The notes beneath the pieces were generated by a model. The model ran no database searches. It was not told the origin of the DNA and saw only the letters and a program-made list of their open reading frames with translations. DNA of 64,000 nucleotides from Gracilaria gracilis (lineage: Eukaryota; Rhodophyta; Florideophyceae; Gracilariales; Gracilariaceae). The stretch is taken from assembly GCA_030374805.1 (NCBI GenBank), contig JARGSG010000207.1:1116001-1180000 (forward strand), read 5' to 3'. Shown here piece after piece: positions 33,189 through 43,785 of this stretch. The number at the start of each line of letters is the position of its first letter. Position 1 is the stretch's first letter. The position numbers and the translations under genes were made by a program.

Positions 33189-36100
33189 ATGAGCAGTCAT
33201 CACAATACGATAAGCTCTGCCACAGGTACCTCTTCTACCTCTCGTAAAAGAGGCAGCCCAAGGAAAAGGTGGACAGAAGACAACTTTGAGTTGGAGCGGG
33301 AGGTCATTGAAAACGGTGTGGGAGGAAAATTTGTGTTGGCTTGCAAAACATGCGCTTATAAGTCGAGATCTGCGATACCAAATGCCACACGCCTGGGTGA
33401 GCATGTCTTGAAGTGCAGGGGTATCGGGAAAGAAACTCGAGCCCGCTTGCTCCAGGAAAAGCGGTTGCATGATATCTACAAGAATATGGGGTGCAAGTCC
33501 GGCGTGTTCGGTCATCAGCTCACTCCCACTAGACCCACGAAATGCAAGAAAACCGGGGCATTGTGTCATGGAGACGCAAAGATGCTGAATAGTTCCGCTA
33601 TTGTGACGGGCAATGAACGTAGTATGGACTCGTACGAACTGGGCACAAGGTTCCAGGAGTTGGTGACAGAACTCATGGTGGCGCGACTACTTCCATTTTC
33701 GCTTCTTAGTCGGACACCTGGGGAAGATCAATTCTTCCAGCTTCTGGGTTGTTAAAACCCAAAAATGGCTTACGATCTACCAACTACTTCAAAGATGGGT
33801 GAAACACATCTCTCCAACTACTACCGACACATGAAGCACATGGTTTGCCTTTCTATTTCAAACGCTTTCCGAGAGGGTTATGGAACCCTCGTCTTTGACG
33901 GATGGACAGATGCTACGGGAGCAAGCGTGGTTAATATTCTGCTTTCTATAATTGGTAGCCAAGAAAGGAGGCAAAGTTTTTTTTAAAATCTATTCTAACT
34001 GGCTCGGAGAGCTGCGATGCGGTTTTCTACGCGGATGCTCTCGAAGAAACTTTGAAAGAGTTTGGAACAATGGACAGAATTTGTGGGATAGTCAGCGATA
34101 ACGCAAGCAGCTGCGTAAGTGCAGAAGCTGAACTTGTAGTGCAACGCCTTTGGCGGGAAAAGCGAAACAGCCACGAAGATGTTCGGGATCTTCCTCTCGG
34201 GGAGGTAGCACAGCGAACGGAGCACTCCTGGAATGACACGACTAGCCGGGTGTAAACCGAGGTCAAACCGTCACGGCAAGCGACTGAGTGTACAGTGCGG
34301 ACCGGGTACCGTATAAGGACACGTGCGAAGAGCGGTTTCAAGACTGAGCCTCGTAAGAGTAGAACGGCGACGACACGATGTCGGAAGGCGAGCTACTTGA
34401 GAGTGGGCAGCAGAACAAACCCAAAAAGAGGCAAAAGGGGTCCACGAGAGTGAGGATAGGTGTGTAACACACAAACGAAACCCAATACTGGGGCGAGTAT
34501 ACGACAGTAGTCGGAACGACGCACACACGCAGTGGTAATACTCTAAGCGCCACAAGGGTGGGTAACTATACGTGAACAACACGGTTGTCACTCTACTTGG
34601 AGGTGAACAGTCCGCGAAGGCGTGATAGTTAGAGCCAGGAAGCCCTTGCTTGGCAAGGGGCAATTACTTGGGGGAGCGATGCTCAACCCTCTAAGTACTG
34701 AGCTCGGCGCACCACTGACAGTGGGTGCGGCGGGCAAAAAAATCTGTAAAATATCTAAGTAAATACAGCAATGCTGGATGCACTGCCTCCGGCATATCCG
34801 TGCTACACGTGTGCAATTCACACCCACTAAGCGGCGCCTCGAGCTGTGCAATCCACGTGTACATCTGTGAAAATTACCTCAGCGAGGCCACATGCTAATA
34901 GCGGTGTAACTCATATAGATCTAGTAACGCATGATGCCGAAATTAACTAAATACCTCAAATCGCCTCCAAGGAGTGTTGTCCTTCAGAACTTAAGCGTCG
35001 CTATAACCATCTCTTACCGTGCCAAGACCAAACTAATTTGGCTAACCTCTTGATGCAATACATAGGGGCGTTGAGGTGGATTGATTCTGTTCTTAAGCAG
35101 ATTGCTGTTCTGATATCTGAAATTCAGAACAGATCCAAACTCTTCCATGCTTTGAAGATTGCAAAGGAGGGACACAACGCAAATCTGTATGTTACTGGAG
35201 AATTAAACAATGCAGAGGCCATGGACGAATACGGCCGCGTATGTCTACCGAAGACCGCTATTCTCCCCCAAGAGAATGGTGGCTACTCGGTTTGCGTCAT
35301 GTGAATCAATGCTCTCAAGCGTTCTGAGAAACAGAAGCATCATGAAAAAACTCGTGGTGAGGCCTGATTTTGGGAGTACGTTGTTCGGTGCCAGGGATCA
35401 TCAACGTCGTCAAAAGTTTATTAAGACAGTTTTCGATGATGAACTTTACGCTAGCGCATTGGACGTTTACCATATTATGCGGATCATCCGCCAATATCTC
35501 CGGTTCTTCAATGATGAGTCTTCTTTGATATCTGAAGTGTTTCCACTAACGTTGGTTTTGAAAAAAAACTTTCAGTGCTTCCTACTACACCATTTTGTGC
35601 TACTCAGCGTCATCAGGAAGTTTTAGAAGTTTTCATGAATCGTTTTAATAGATCAAGAAGGAAGATACCGTTGCTTCAGAGCATACATTTTGTGGCCTTC
35701 TTCTTGGATTTGAGAAGCGCTTTAATTGATTCAAAGGATTACGACTCGCATATTATTGCTGAGATTGAAGGGTTTATTCGCTCGTTCGTCTTCCTAGATG
35801 AGAAGAAGACAGATGAGCTCGGAAGAGTTACTGGAGCGGTGTAAAGGATTTTCAAAGAGCTGACAATTCTTCGAGTGAGTTGGAAGAATGACTTGGACTT
35901 TGAAGGCATACCGATGAATACTTTGTCGATGTTCACATCGATGCCGGTAATTTAATGGTTTAAGTACCATAGGAGCTCACAATTGCGCTCATTTGCACTG
36001 CGGGTGTTGTGAACAAGCCTGTCTTCGGCGAGCGCGGAAAGGAGCTTTAGCCTACAACGCAGGGTCAGAACTCAGACCCGGAACAGGCTGGTGGATTAGA

Positions 36101-36369
36101 AAGTACAGAAGCTTGTGTTTTCTCCTATGAACGATCGTTTTTCTAAGTTTAATGTTGGAGGTGGGGACAAAAGATGGAGGGAAAGTCTACATAAGAGGTG
36201 GGATCAGACCTCGTTAAGTGCTGGCGTCGTCGTCGGCTCGGGGCAGAGTGAGAGTGGTTTCGATATTTGTTCGGACACCTCCGAGGAAGAGGAGGTACTC
36301 GACTACGATACGGAAGACGATATGCCTCTTCTGCCCTCGTCCATGCACGAAAGCAACTTAAGTCAGTGA
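33189..36369 (+). pseudogene. hAT superfamily transposase relic
   Basis: The ATG at 33189 opens a Ser/Arg-rich leader and a BED-type zinc finger (CKTC ... HVLKC, about 33345-33417). A DUF659-like catalytic start follows: LVFDGWTD (33890-33910) and, after a frameshift at a T8 run near 33975, CGIVSDNAS (about 34083). The protein is interrupted between about 34180 and 34950, resumes at CPSELKRRYNHLLPC (about 34978), and ends with the hAT dimerisation motif SASAERSFS (36025-36050) and an acidic tail to 36369. Stops occur in the dimerisation region. Domain order is that of hAT transposases. Terminal repeats were not found. Confidence 0.82.
34180..34950. other. Unidentified segment inserted in the hAT transposase
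   Basis: About 0.75 kb separates two parts of the hAT protein that should be nearly adjacent. It has no coding frame with recognisable content. A TG start (TGTTCGGGATC near 34176) suggests a solo LTR, but no matching duplication is visible. Boundaries are approximate. Confidence 0.4.
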
Positions 36370-36598
36370 AGCGAGTAGGCAACATGTTTATTTATAAAGC
36401 TAGAAGGTTATTGGGTTTCTTCAGAACAAAAGTGTCCTTGTGCTTGTCGTCCACAAATTCCCGCCACGAGACCAGATTCATTTCGAGAGTGTCCAAAGTG
36501 ACCAGAGACGGCGTTGCAGGGAACAGCTAAAGGGCAGGGGAGAAGGCAGATGGCGGAGACTTAAGTGATTAAGTCGTTCGTGACCACTTGGGCTGGCG

Positions 36599-37214
36599 AT
36601 GGATAGAGTTGCCAAAGAAAACACTCGTGTGAGCACGGATAAGGAAAATCCTATTCACAGTGCGTCTAGGTCTGATAAGCGAAGCCGAAGCCGTTTTGCC
36701 CCTGCAGTTTCCTCATGGAGACGAAAAAAAGCAGAAAGCAGTCGGAAAGAAGACAGGGATGAATCGCCAGACTATCAAAAAAGTCTCTTCCGAACGAAAC
36801 AGTGGCTCTCAGGAGCACCTCGAGTAGGAGCCAACGAAGGGGAAGAGCGATATCACCTACCTCCGGAATTATCCAGTAGAAGAAATATATTACCAAGGGT
36901 GCCTAAGTTTCCGCGGCTACAAATGGCAGGGGCATCCACATATCCCCATGACCCAGAGCCTGATATGGTATCACGACGCGAGTCAAATACCCGTTTTTCA
37001 AGAAGTCGATCAAGCCATGAGAGTATTTCTCGTAATGCCAAACAGAAGAGACAAATTCCCAGGAGTTCTAGTGAACGAGTTAGTCGACATATACCCCCAA
37101 ACACTATTATCGATACAGCAGGACCTTATGGACGTTGCCAAATTCATATGGCGATCGCAAAAAGCCGAACATGGGAAGAAGACAGGCACAGATCTACACA
37201 CCGAGATGAACTGA
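36599..37214 (+). pseudogene. Hypothetical protein, probably frameshifted
   Basis: The ATG at 36599 opens a basic, Ser/Arg-rich frame. Around 36935 the more protein-like reading moves to another frame (MTQSLIWYHDASQIPVFQEV ... to 37214), with alternating hydrophobic and charged residues and helical character. A single indel would join them. I do not recognise the family. It lies tail to tail with the CNOT11 homologue and could be a host gene remnant. Confidence 0.4.
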
Positions 37215-37635
37215 GGGTGAGCTGGACGGTTTCTTTCTCTTCGTAAGTTCCATTTCCACGGCGTCATGGGGCCTTTTGATGATGATTCCAGATGCACTTT
37301 GTCAACTTTCAGAGGGAGCGATCCGTTTGCTAGAGCATATAATGCCTTGTTTTGGGCGGCCCCGAAATTTAGTTGCTGACGAATAACACCTCGATCTCCG
37401 CAGCCGACTGGATTGTGGACCAATATACACAGAGTTTCTATCGTCACTGCACCCTTGCAAAGGGCATGCTCTCGATAAAGCACTGTCTATGGGAACTAGA
37501 GCTGATTTCCGAAACATAACTAGTTGCCATTGACATATCCATCGCACACATGATTAATTCATAAAACAGCAGCAGTCTTAGTTGACGTCTGATCTGTGTG
37601 ATGCACATATCTTCATCACTGTAGGCCTCCCATCT

Positions 37636-38895
37636 TCACAGAGCTTGCATAGATCTGTATAGGTCGGCAACCTCACGAATTCTGCAGTAACCCATACAAA
37701 ACCCTTGGACCTCCACCAGCAAGTCTGCAAGTCTATGTTTTTGTTCTTGATGAGGCGTTTCAGGGACACACAGAAATAACGGCTTATCCGGTATATCATC
37801 ACAAGAGCGCATACAATTGCTTATAAATGCATGCATGAATTCCCTTGGCAGCTGCACAGTTTTTGAAAGGCGGTTCACAATATACATCAATTGCAGATTC
37901 ATATCCATGTCTATTAGTGCATCTGAGTACTTTGGCATATGCGTGGAGGACATCAACTCCAGTAATATGTCCGTAGCGAGCGATGCGTTATTATTGACTA
38001 GTTCTGGTATTTTCTGTGGGGTAATTCTACAGAGATGAACGACCATGGGATTATCATTCAACATTTGACGCACTTTCATTCACTGCGCTTTTGGTATTAG
38101 GCTTTTGATAGCTTTTGAGATCATTTCGCGCACCTCTGCCCCACGTTCGCCTTTCATTCCCACCTCTGGATCCCAGATAATCTCATGCAGTGGCTCAGGA
38201 TCAATCCAACGCAACTCCGTACACTCTAGCTCAATCGGAAGAAATGGAGGAGTTATTCTAACAAAAGTTGGTGTAAAATCTTCGAGTGTAACCACTAAAC
38301 CAAGTTCTTCCCGAGTCGTCTAGAATCTAAAATTGCAAACCGATCAGGATCCGGTACAACAGTGCTAATGGAGTTTAAACCATAAGAGTTACCTGAGGTT
38401 TCAGGGTGCCTTGCAGCCCACATGTGACGCAAAGTAGAAATGTTTGGGGCGGCGACCGATTCACCACTGCGAATGGCGTCTTCTAGCGCACTGTACCAGG
38501 CCCTGGCGGCTGTTTTCGCTATCTCACCCTCTGTTGGAAGTTCACCGTTACTCGATTGAGAACGGTGATCTTCCGACAAACGAAGTAAGTGGCTCAGAAA
38601 AAGCTGTTTTGAGGAATAAGGATTAGTTTCGCTCATGAGTTCAAAGAGTATTATAGATAGTGGGCTTGCGATTAAGCATTCGAGAACAGAAGTAGGTGGT
38701 GATGGGGAAACATAACGGGCGGCAATCATATCGTACATCACAAAATAGCGATTAGTCGTTGTTGAGGATTTGGAGGCAAGTCATCTTGAAGGAGAGAAGC
38801 AATTGAAGCGTCAATAACAGTAGTCGAAGAGTTGGCGTACTGAGCGGAGGCTTGCAATGGGGAAAAATGAGAATGCTGCAGGCGGTGCAAGGACT
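37636..38895 (-). pseudogene. CNOT11: CNOT11 homologue (CCR4-NOT complex subunit), disrupted
   Basis: The C-terminal domain matches CNOT11/C2orf29: RITPQKIPELVNNN, DMDMNLQLMYIVNRL, FMHAFISNC and VEVQGFCMGYCRIREVADL (38030-37640). Upstream are ELRWIDPEPLHEIIWD (about 38215-38165) and NPYSSKQLFLSHLL (about 38630). CNOT11 is a scaffold subunit of the cytoplasmic CCR4-NOT deadenylase. A 98-nt GT-AG intron (38392-38295) joins the two frames in phase 1. Two lesions remain: TGA at 38080-38082 in a conserved stretch, and a 1-nt deletion near 38755 between LPPNPQQRLIA and YFVMYDMI. The N-terminus before about 38895 is unclear because of a proline-coding GC-rich repeat. It could be a pseudogene or carry sequencing errors. 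Confidence 0.82.
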
Positions 38896-38899
38896 GCGT

Positions 38900-39000
38900 T
38901 GCTGGGAACGTCGGGGCGGCGGGGCACCGGGGGGGTGTGGCGGTGTGGCGGTGGGGCGGGGGGGGCGGTGTGACGGCGGGGCGGTGGGGCGGCGGGAAAG
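38900..39000. repeat. G-rich low-complexity tract
   Basis: Repeats of GGGGCGG/GTGGCGG units on the plus strand give poly-Pro/Arg-rich frames on the minus strand. Runs of four or more G could form quadruplexes. Its position at the likely 5' end of the CNOT11 reading frame blurs the start of that gene. Confidence 0.7.
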
Positions 39001-39096
39001 AAGACAGATGGCAGTGACAACGGGTGGGCGCGATTCATCTGGGACTTCGGTGGCTGAAAGCGGATTGACATCTGGGAGAGAAAGATATTGCACTGT

Positions 39097-39530
39097 CTAG
39101 GTGCGTAACCACCGTCCAGGTAGGTCACCACCGTCGTGATGTTGCGCGCCAGCTCCGACTGCTCCGCCAGCCGCGCGCACAGGAACGGCGGCGGCGAGAA
39201 CGCGTAGCACCTCTGGTAGCGCAGCGCGCGCTTGATGGAGGGGCCCTCGTACACGCTGTGTCGCAGCAGCATGCCGAACGCAGACGCCACCACCGCGCCC
39301 AGCGATTGACCTACCCCCCCCCCCCCAACGCCTTTGGGCACTGCATGCAGCGCAACTCTGCACCACGGGTAGCAGCTAGTAGCACAGCAGCTGTGCAAAA
39401 CGTACCACGCCCTGGTGACCGTGGCCAGATAGAAATGGCTCCGTGTCAGCGCTAAGGTTGGTTGTGAAGTCCAAAATCTTCTCAGAGCCACAGATGGATA
39501 GTACCAGATGCTCTTGTTCGTTGTTAAATT
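39097..39530 (-). pseudogene. Lipase_3 / sn1-diacylglycerol-lipase-like gene, disrupted
   Basis: Two blocks on the minus strand match class 3 lipases. The first, in the order of the gene (39528-39376), reads QEHLVLSICGSEKILDFTTNL ... GHGHQGVVRFAQLL, where the family has the region around its RGT...D..TDL motif. The second (39315-39105) begins GQSLGAVVAS, the nucleophile elbow GxSxG with the catalytic Ser, and continues CYAFSPPPFL and TYLDGGYAPR, where the second catalytic Asp is expected. The blocks are in different frames, separated by an in-frame TAG and a 14-base C run at 39318-39331. A reading frame at 39729-40127 (minus) may be an N-terminal part. Such enzymes hydrolyse acylglycerols at membranes. 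Confidence 0.6.
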
Positions 39531-39728
39531 AGATAAACGAAACGGGGCACCAAGTTTACGCCAACAGCTGGCATGCCGACGGCTCCTGCACTGCAAGTCA
39601 TTGCGGCACTGCTTTTTGCGTTTAAGGCGACGCAGCGTACGCGACGTCGGCCACGGCAGGAGTGTGCATGAAATTGTCGATTCTGGGCGGCGCCTGTGCG
39701 TCCTGCGGCGGCGACGACGGCGCCAGCG

Positions 39729-40127
39729 TCAGCAGCTTGCCGGCGGGTGCGGGCGCTTGCTCCAAGCGCTGGCGGTCGCTTTGGGCTCTAGACGACTGGG
39801 AGGCGAGGTGAGCTTGGGCGTGGACGGGAGGTTGCCGCGCACGCGCAGATAGAGACGGTTGCGTGCCGCCCATGGCTGGCGCGCGATGGACGCCAGTGCC
39901 GACGGGTCCAGCAAAGGACCCAGCGCGACCAGCGAGCTCATGGATGAGGAGGCGCGATAAAGGAGGCGCGAACAGGAGAGCGCGACGACGGTGCACGGGG
40001 GCACGCGACTTTCGATAGCTGGGAACTTCACACAGGGTGTGGAATCCGCACTGCAGATGTACTCTTGGAAATTAGAGAGTAATTTTTTCTGACGCGAGGA
40101 GAGAGTGGCGGTTTCTGAAAGTGGCAT
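39729..40127 (-). CDS. Hypothetical ORF, possibly N-terminal part of the lipase-like gene
   Basis: A 132-codon frame starting with ATG. It begins with a charged helix (SSRQKKLLSNFQEYI) and includes LYLRVRGNLPSTPKL, a hydrophobic-polar pattern. It lies upstream of the lipase blocks on the same strand. There is no independent family match, and the overlapping opposite frames are equally GC-rich, so coding status is uncertain. Confidence 0.3.
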   Translation of the reverse strand: MPLSETATLSSRQKKLLSNFQEYICSADSTPCVKFPAIESRVPPCTVVALSCSRLLYRASSSMSSLVALGPLLDPSALASIARQPWAARNRLYLRVRGNLPSTPKLTSPPSRLEPKATASAWSKRPHPPASC

Positions 40128-40485
40128 TGCAGGTGAGTTTCGATAACACTTACATAGTCGGTCTTGCTTACAATGTTAGTCGGTTGGGTATCTGTACACT
40201 TGTAGCTTTTACCCATTGTACTATGCATTTCTTCCTTACCCTGTTAGAATAGATCTACTTCTGAGTAGCGCCTCGTGATGCAGGTATATTTCAGGCAGGT
40301 GGATGTCTTCTTCACACCTGAACGAAATTTTCATTTTTACGCCGACTCGGCTGTCATCGCATGGAAAAAAATTTGCAATACAAGAGTTACTAGTTGAGTT
40401 GCAAGTGGGAGCACCGCTTATATCCATGCGATCCCAAACACTCTGCCGCACTCAGAGCAGAGTGGCACAGCACCCAGAGCAAACC

Positions 40486-42361
40486 ATGTCCCCAAAATGG
40501 AAACCGATTGATATTGACACTGAGAACCTCTAACTGCACCAATTTCCTGATGATAACCACCTCTTTGAGTGCAAGTGTAATAAACAACAACTCTACACAG
40601 CGGAAAAGCACGGCGACGAAGGCTTTGAAATTACTCCACTCCTTTCTGATCAACAAACCGCAGCAGAAGAAATTCCTTGCTGTAAATTGTTTCTCAAGCG
40701 GTCAGAGTTGGAAATTCTGAAGAAAGGGGCTGTATTAAACGCCTTAAATCATGTTCACAAAGAACTAAAGTTAACAGATTTGTTCTTGAATGGATCTTTT
40801 ACCGAGTGCGTTAAAACCTGGACATCTGCGGTTCTGCTCAGGCGCGGCAAGAAGAACTTATCAAGTATAGAACTGAAAGCCTTTTCAGGCCTACAGATAG
40901 CTACATCGCTTTGCAAAATGAATTCAATAGAAGATTATTGGAGCAATAAGGTGTTTCCTGGGATGATGGACTTTCGGAAAGTAATGTCCAGAAACCGCTT
41001 CCAAGGCATCCGTTCCGCTCTACGTCTATATTGCTCTTATGAGCACAGTGCAGCCACTGAAGACCCGCTGTGGTATTCAAGGATAATGCTAGAACGCTTT
41101 TTGAAAAACACCACTGCAATCGCAGTTCCGAGAGGAGTAAGAACGTTGGATGAGAATACAATACGCTGCAAAGGAAGGACGCGAGCTCGATCGTATATGA
41201 AATCGAAACCCGTAAAGTTCAAGATAGGTTTTACGTCGTGTCTGCGTGGCAGTTTGCTTATATTCATACATTATGAGATAATGGGTCTGGCAACCACACA
41301 GGTCTTCCCTCTGCAGTTCGTTATACAAATTTGTTGCGCACTCTGCGGGGCTTGTTCAACCGTAAATTGGATGAGCAATTGATCTCCAAGTCAAGCGCAT
41401 CTGCTTCGTGATGTCTGCAGCTAACACATCAGTGTCAACCTGACATAAAAAGAGAAGCAGATCGACTGGTCGTAATGGACAATTTCTACATTCGGCACAG
41501 TCTAGCACATCAATTACGTCGCATGACTGATTCAAAGATGAGTGTCCTGGGGACTGTTCGTCTGAACAACGTTGACAGTGCCAATAGAGATGCGGTGAAA
41601 GAGCCACTAGTTTACTGCAGGGTAAGCCTCGGGGCTCATGGCTGCTTTGTCAGGCTTTTGATAAGCCAAAGCAACCGAACGGGGAGGCCGAGGTTTCGAA
41701 AAACGCAGGATTCGTAGTCTTCAGGGATAGAAATACTGTAGTCTTTTACTCAAACGAGTTAGCATGCACACCAGAGGCTCGCATCGTTCAATTAAATTCA
41801 CACGGAGTGGAATGCGTCCATGGGCTCGCTCCTCTCCAGAGATGGATGGGTCACGAGGCGATACACAGAACGACAATACAGGTACCGGCGCCAATTGTCG
41901 CATATAGTATGTTCATGAACGGCGTCGACTGTTTTGATCAGTTGCGTTCCACAAATCCCATTATGCGGAAAGAGATTCGAGTTCCCATGAATGTGTTTAC
42001 CTTCATTCTGGATGCCATTATCCTCAACGCATATGCTGTTCTTCAATCTCTGCAGGGTGAAAGTGAAATGCGCACTGTGTTTGAGTTCAAACGAAGAGTG
42101 ACGGAGCAACTTGTTATGTTTTTCTTGGCCTTCAAGAGGGAGAAACAAGCGTTGGGCACGGCTATTTCGCACTCAACTGAAGAATTCGTCGGGGCAAAGA
42201 AGCAGCATGTTTTACTTGACACTAATGAGAAAAGGCAAGCTCGGTGCTACTTATTTAAGATCATGGGAACAGACCAAAAAAAAAAAGTCAATATATGCAT
42301 GCACAATTTGTTCGTTTGCGTTCCATGTGAATTGTTTCGCCCTCTACCACAACCTGGATGA
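40486..42361 (+). pseudogene. piggyBac-family transposase relic
   Basis: The ATG at 40486 opens an acidic N-terminus with a TAA at 40531. The DDE_Tnp_1_7 core is clear: MSRNRFQGIRSALRL (about 40985), RTLDENTIRCKGRTRARSYM with the first catalytic Asp (about 41140-41200), KPVKFKIGF, then after frameshifts VMDNFYIRHSLAHQL (about 41475, second Asp) and GTVRLNNVD, and NGVDCFDQLRST (about 41925-41950, third Asp). A Cys-rich C-terminus (RCYLF ... CMHNLFVC) follows, as in piggyBac zinc domains. At least three frameshifts kill it. The TTAA-flanked termini were not located. Confidence 0.85.
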
Positions 42362-42464
42362 GCTCAGACGTGATCGGTTAGAGATTTAGCAAGCCATTTA
42401 AAAGACACTCGCTGATATTGAGCCCCGCCGCCGTCGTAACTGAAAGGTATCCTCTGCAAGCTGC

Positions 42465-43211
42465 CTAAAGCAAGCTAGATTGCCATTCAGAACACTGTAA
42501 AAGAACCCATTGCTGCTTGAAACCCATGTAGGAGTTGGTGGAATCCGGCCATTGTGCACGAATTGCAGCTACCACACAGTGCGGGATTTGAATTTGTCTG
42601 CGCTTTCCCAGCACATCATGTCGCTGATATGTATAAAGACGGTAGGCTCTCTTGCGAAGCCAAGAATTCTCTTTTGAAGGGGATGCTCTGGCACATTTGG
42701 TTTCCATCGTTTCATGGATCACATCATCCCCAAATTGCTGGCAATAGCACGGTGTTCCTCCACAATCTGTACACATCTGATCTTTCTCACTACTAGACAC
42801 AAGCACTGTGTAACCCATTTCATCTACAGACCCTCGCGTTCTCTCGCAGTCACTCTGTCTTTCGTTGTTCTCTATATCTGGGGGAATTTGCGCTGCTTCG
42901 CTTGCTTTTGTCTTGCATCCTATATCCGCCTGTCGTAACTCTACTTGTCGTATTTTGATCGTTGTAGTAGGGACCACGTTTGCCATGTACGGCTCAGAAC
43001 TATAGGTGTGCACTTTTCGTTTGTGCTCGTCTCTGTCCAACTTGATGCTAGTTTTTGATACGTCTCCAAAGAGTTGAGCACAGTTGTTCACATGCCGTTC
43101 ACTCTGGTTTCGAGAATTGCCTTCCTGATCCCCATCAAAACACGGAGCAGGAGCAGACTCTTCTTCGTGGCTCTCTTTGAGGTCGACGCTGCGTAACATG
43201 TCGGTCATCAT
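42465..43211 (-). CDS. Second gene of the piggyBac element, convergent with the transposase
   Basis: An intact 248-codon frame with ATG, ending about 100 bases from the transposase 3' end on the opposite strand. The N-terminal half is acidic and disordered. The C-terminal half has a Cys-rich motif (MCTDCGGTPCYCQQFGDDV), a conserved-looking basic segment (LRKRAYRLYTYQRHDVLGKRRQIQIPHCVVAAIR) and GFKQQ near the end; these residues look like a folded domain. I recall similar accessory proteins beside piggyBac-type elements in protists and algae, but cannot confirm it here. Function unknown. Confidence 0.5.
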   Translation of the reverse strand: MMTDMLRSVDLKESHEEESAPAPCFDGDQEGNSRNQSERHVNNCAQLFGDVSKTSIKLDRDEHKRKVHTYSSEPYMANVVPTTTIKIRQVELRQADIGCKTKASEAAQIPPDIENNERQSDCERTRGSVDEMGYTVLVSSSEKDQMCTDCGGTPCYCQQFGDDVIHETMETKCARASPSKENSWLRKRAYRLYTYQRHDVLGKRRQIQIPHCVVAAIRAQWPDSTNSYMGFKQQWVLLQCSEWQSSLL

Positions 43212-43512
43212 TGTGATTCAAAGTTAGTTAGACTCAGTAGCAGTGTGAATGTTTGACAGAAAGAAGAATTGTACAGCTTACCGAATACGAAGCACAGTGT
43301 GGAGCAGAAAACAACTGTAGATTTCCCTGAGAATGCGCAAGGGTTTCTGCTCAAACTAAGTATGTACACTTTGTGAAGAACCAACAGTCTCTTCGGCTTT
43401 GTGAGAGAATAGAAGCCAAAGTGCGATGTCTGTTGTCCAACCGTCTGTGTGTCTCGTTCCGGGGGTTTGCAAGCTACATATCCGCGCCGACGTCAATTCT
43501 GAAGCTGCCACG
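43212..43512. other. Flank between piggyBac gene and giant transposon
   Basis: No gene is seen. The interval is directly upstream of the ATG of the convergent gene and may contain its promoter and a piggyBac terminus. It ends at the CGCTCG target duplication (43513-43518). Confidence 0.4.
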
Positions 43513-43518
43513 CGCTCG

Positions 43519-43700
43519 TCGGTGTCCTCGGAATGCTATTTTAGTATGCTAGATCGCTAGTTGTGAAAATAAAAGCCCGAAAAAACTAGCTTTTTTGCAG
43601 TTTGCGCTAGTTGGCTAGGCAAAGAAATTTTTTTTTGGAAATTACGTTTCCGTTCAGTGCAGTTCAAACTTCATCTACTGGAGTTGAAGGCTAGTTTGCA
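43519..43700 (+). repeat. Left terminus: TIR and subterminal repeats
   Basis: The TIR core lies at 43519-43538. GCTAG motifs occur at 43548, 43556, 43583 (AAACTAGC), 43606, 43614 and 43690 (GCTAGTTT). They occur in both orientations and are spaced 8-75 bases apart. Confidence 0.8.
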
Positions 43701-43785
43701 GTTCCCCTGCCACCGTTCGTGACTTTACATTCACCACACTCGTCAAAAACACTCTAAAAATTACGAACCCACCACCAGCGTTCCC

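Noticed and set aside
38080-38082. Selenocysteine TGA in the CNOT11 homologue
   Set aside because: CNOT11 is not a selenoprotein family, the position is not a redox site, and a frameshift elsewhere in the gene favours ordinary disruption.
40200-43512. Exact piggyBac ends at TTAA
   Set aside because: Several TTAA sites exist, but no pair with matching inverted repeats was found by eye, so no boundaries are claimed.
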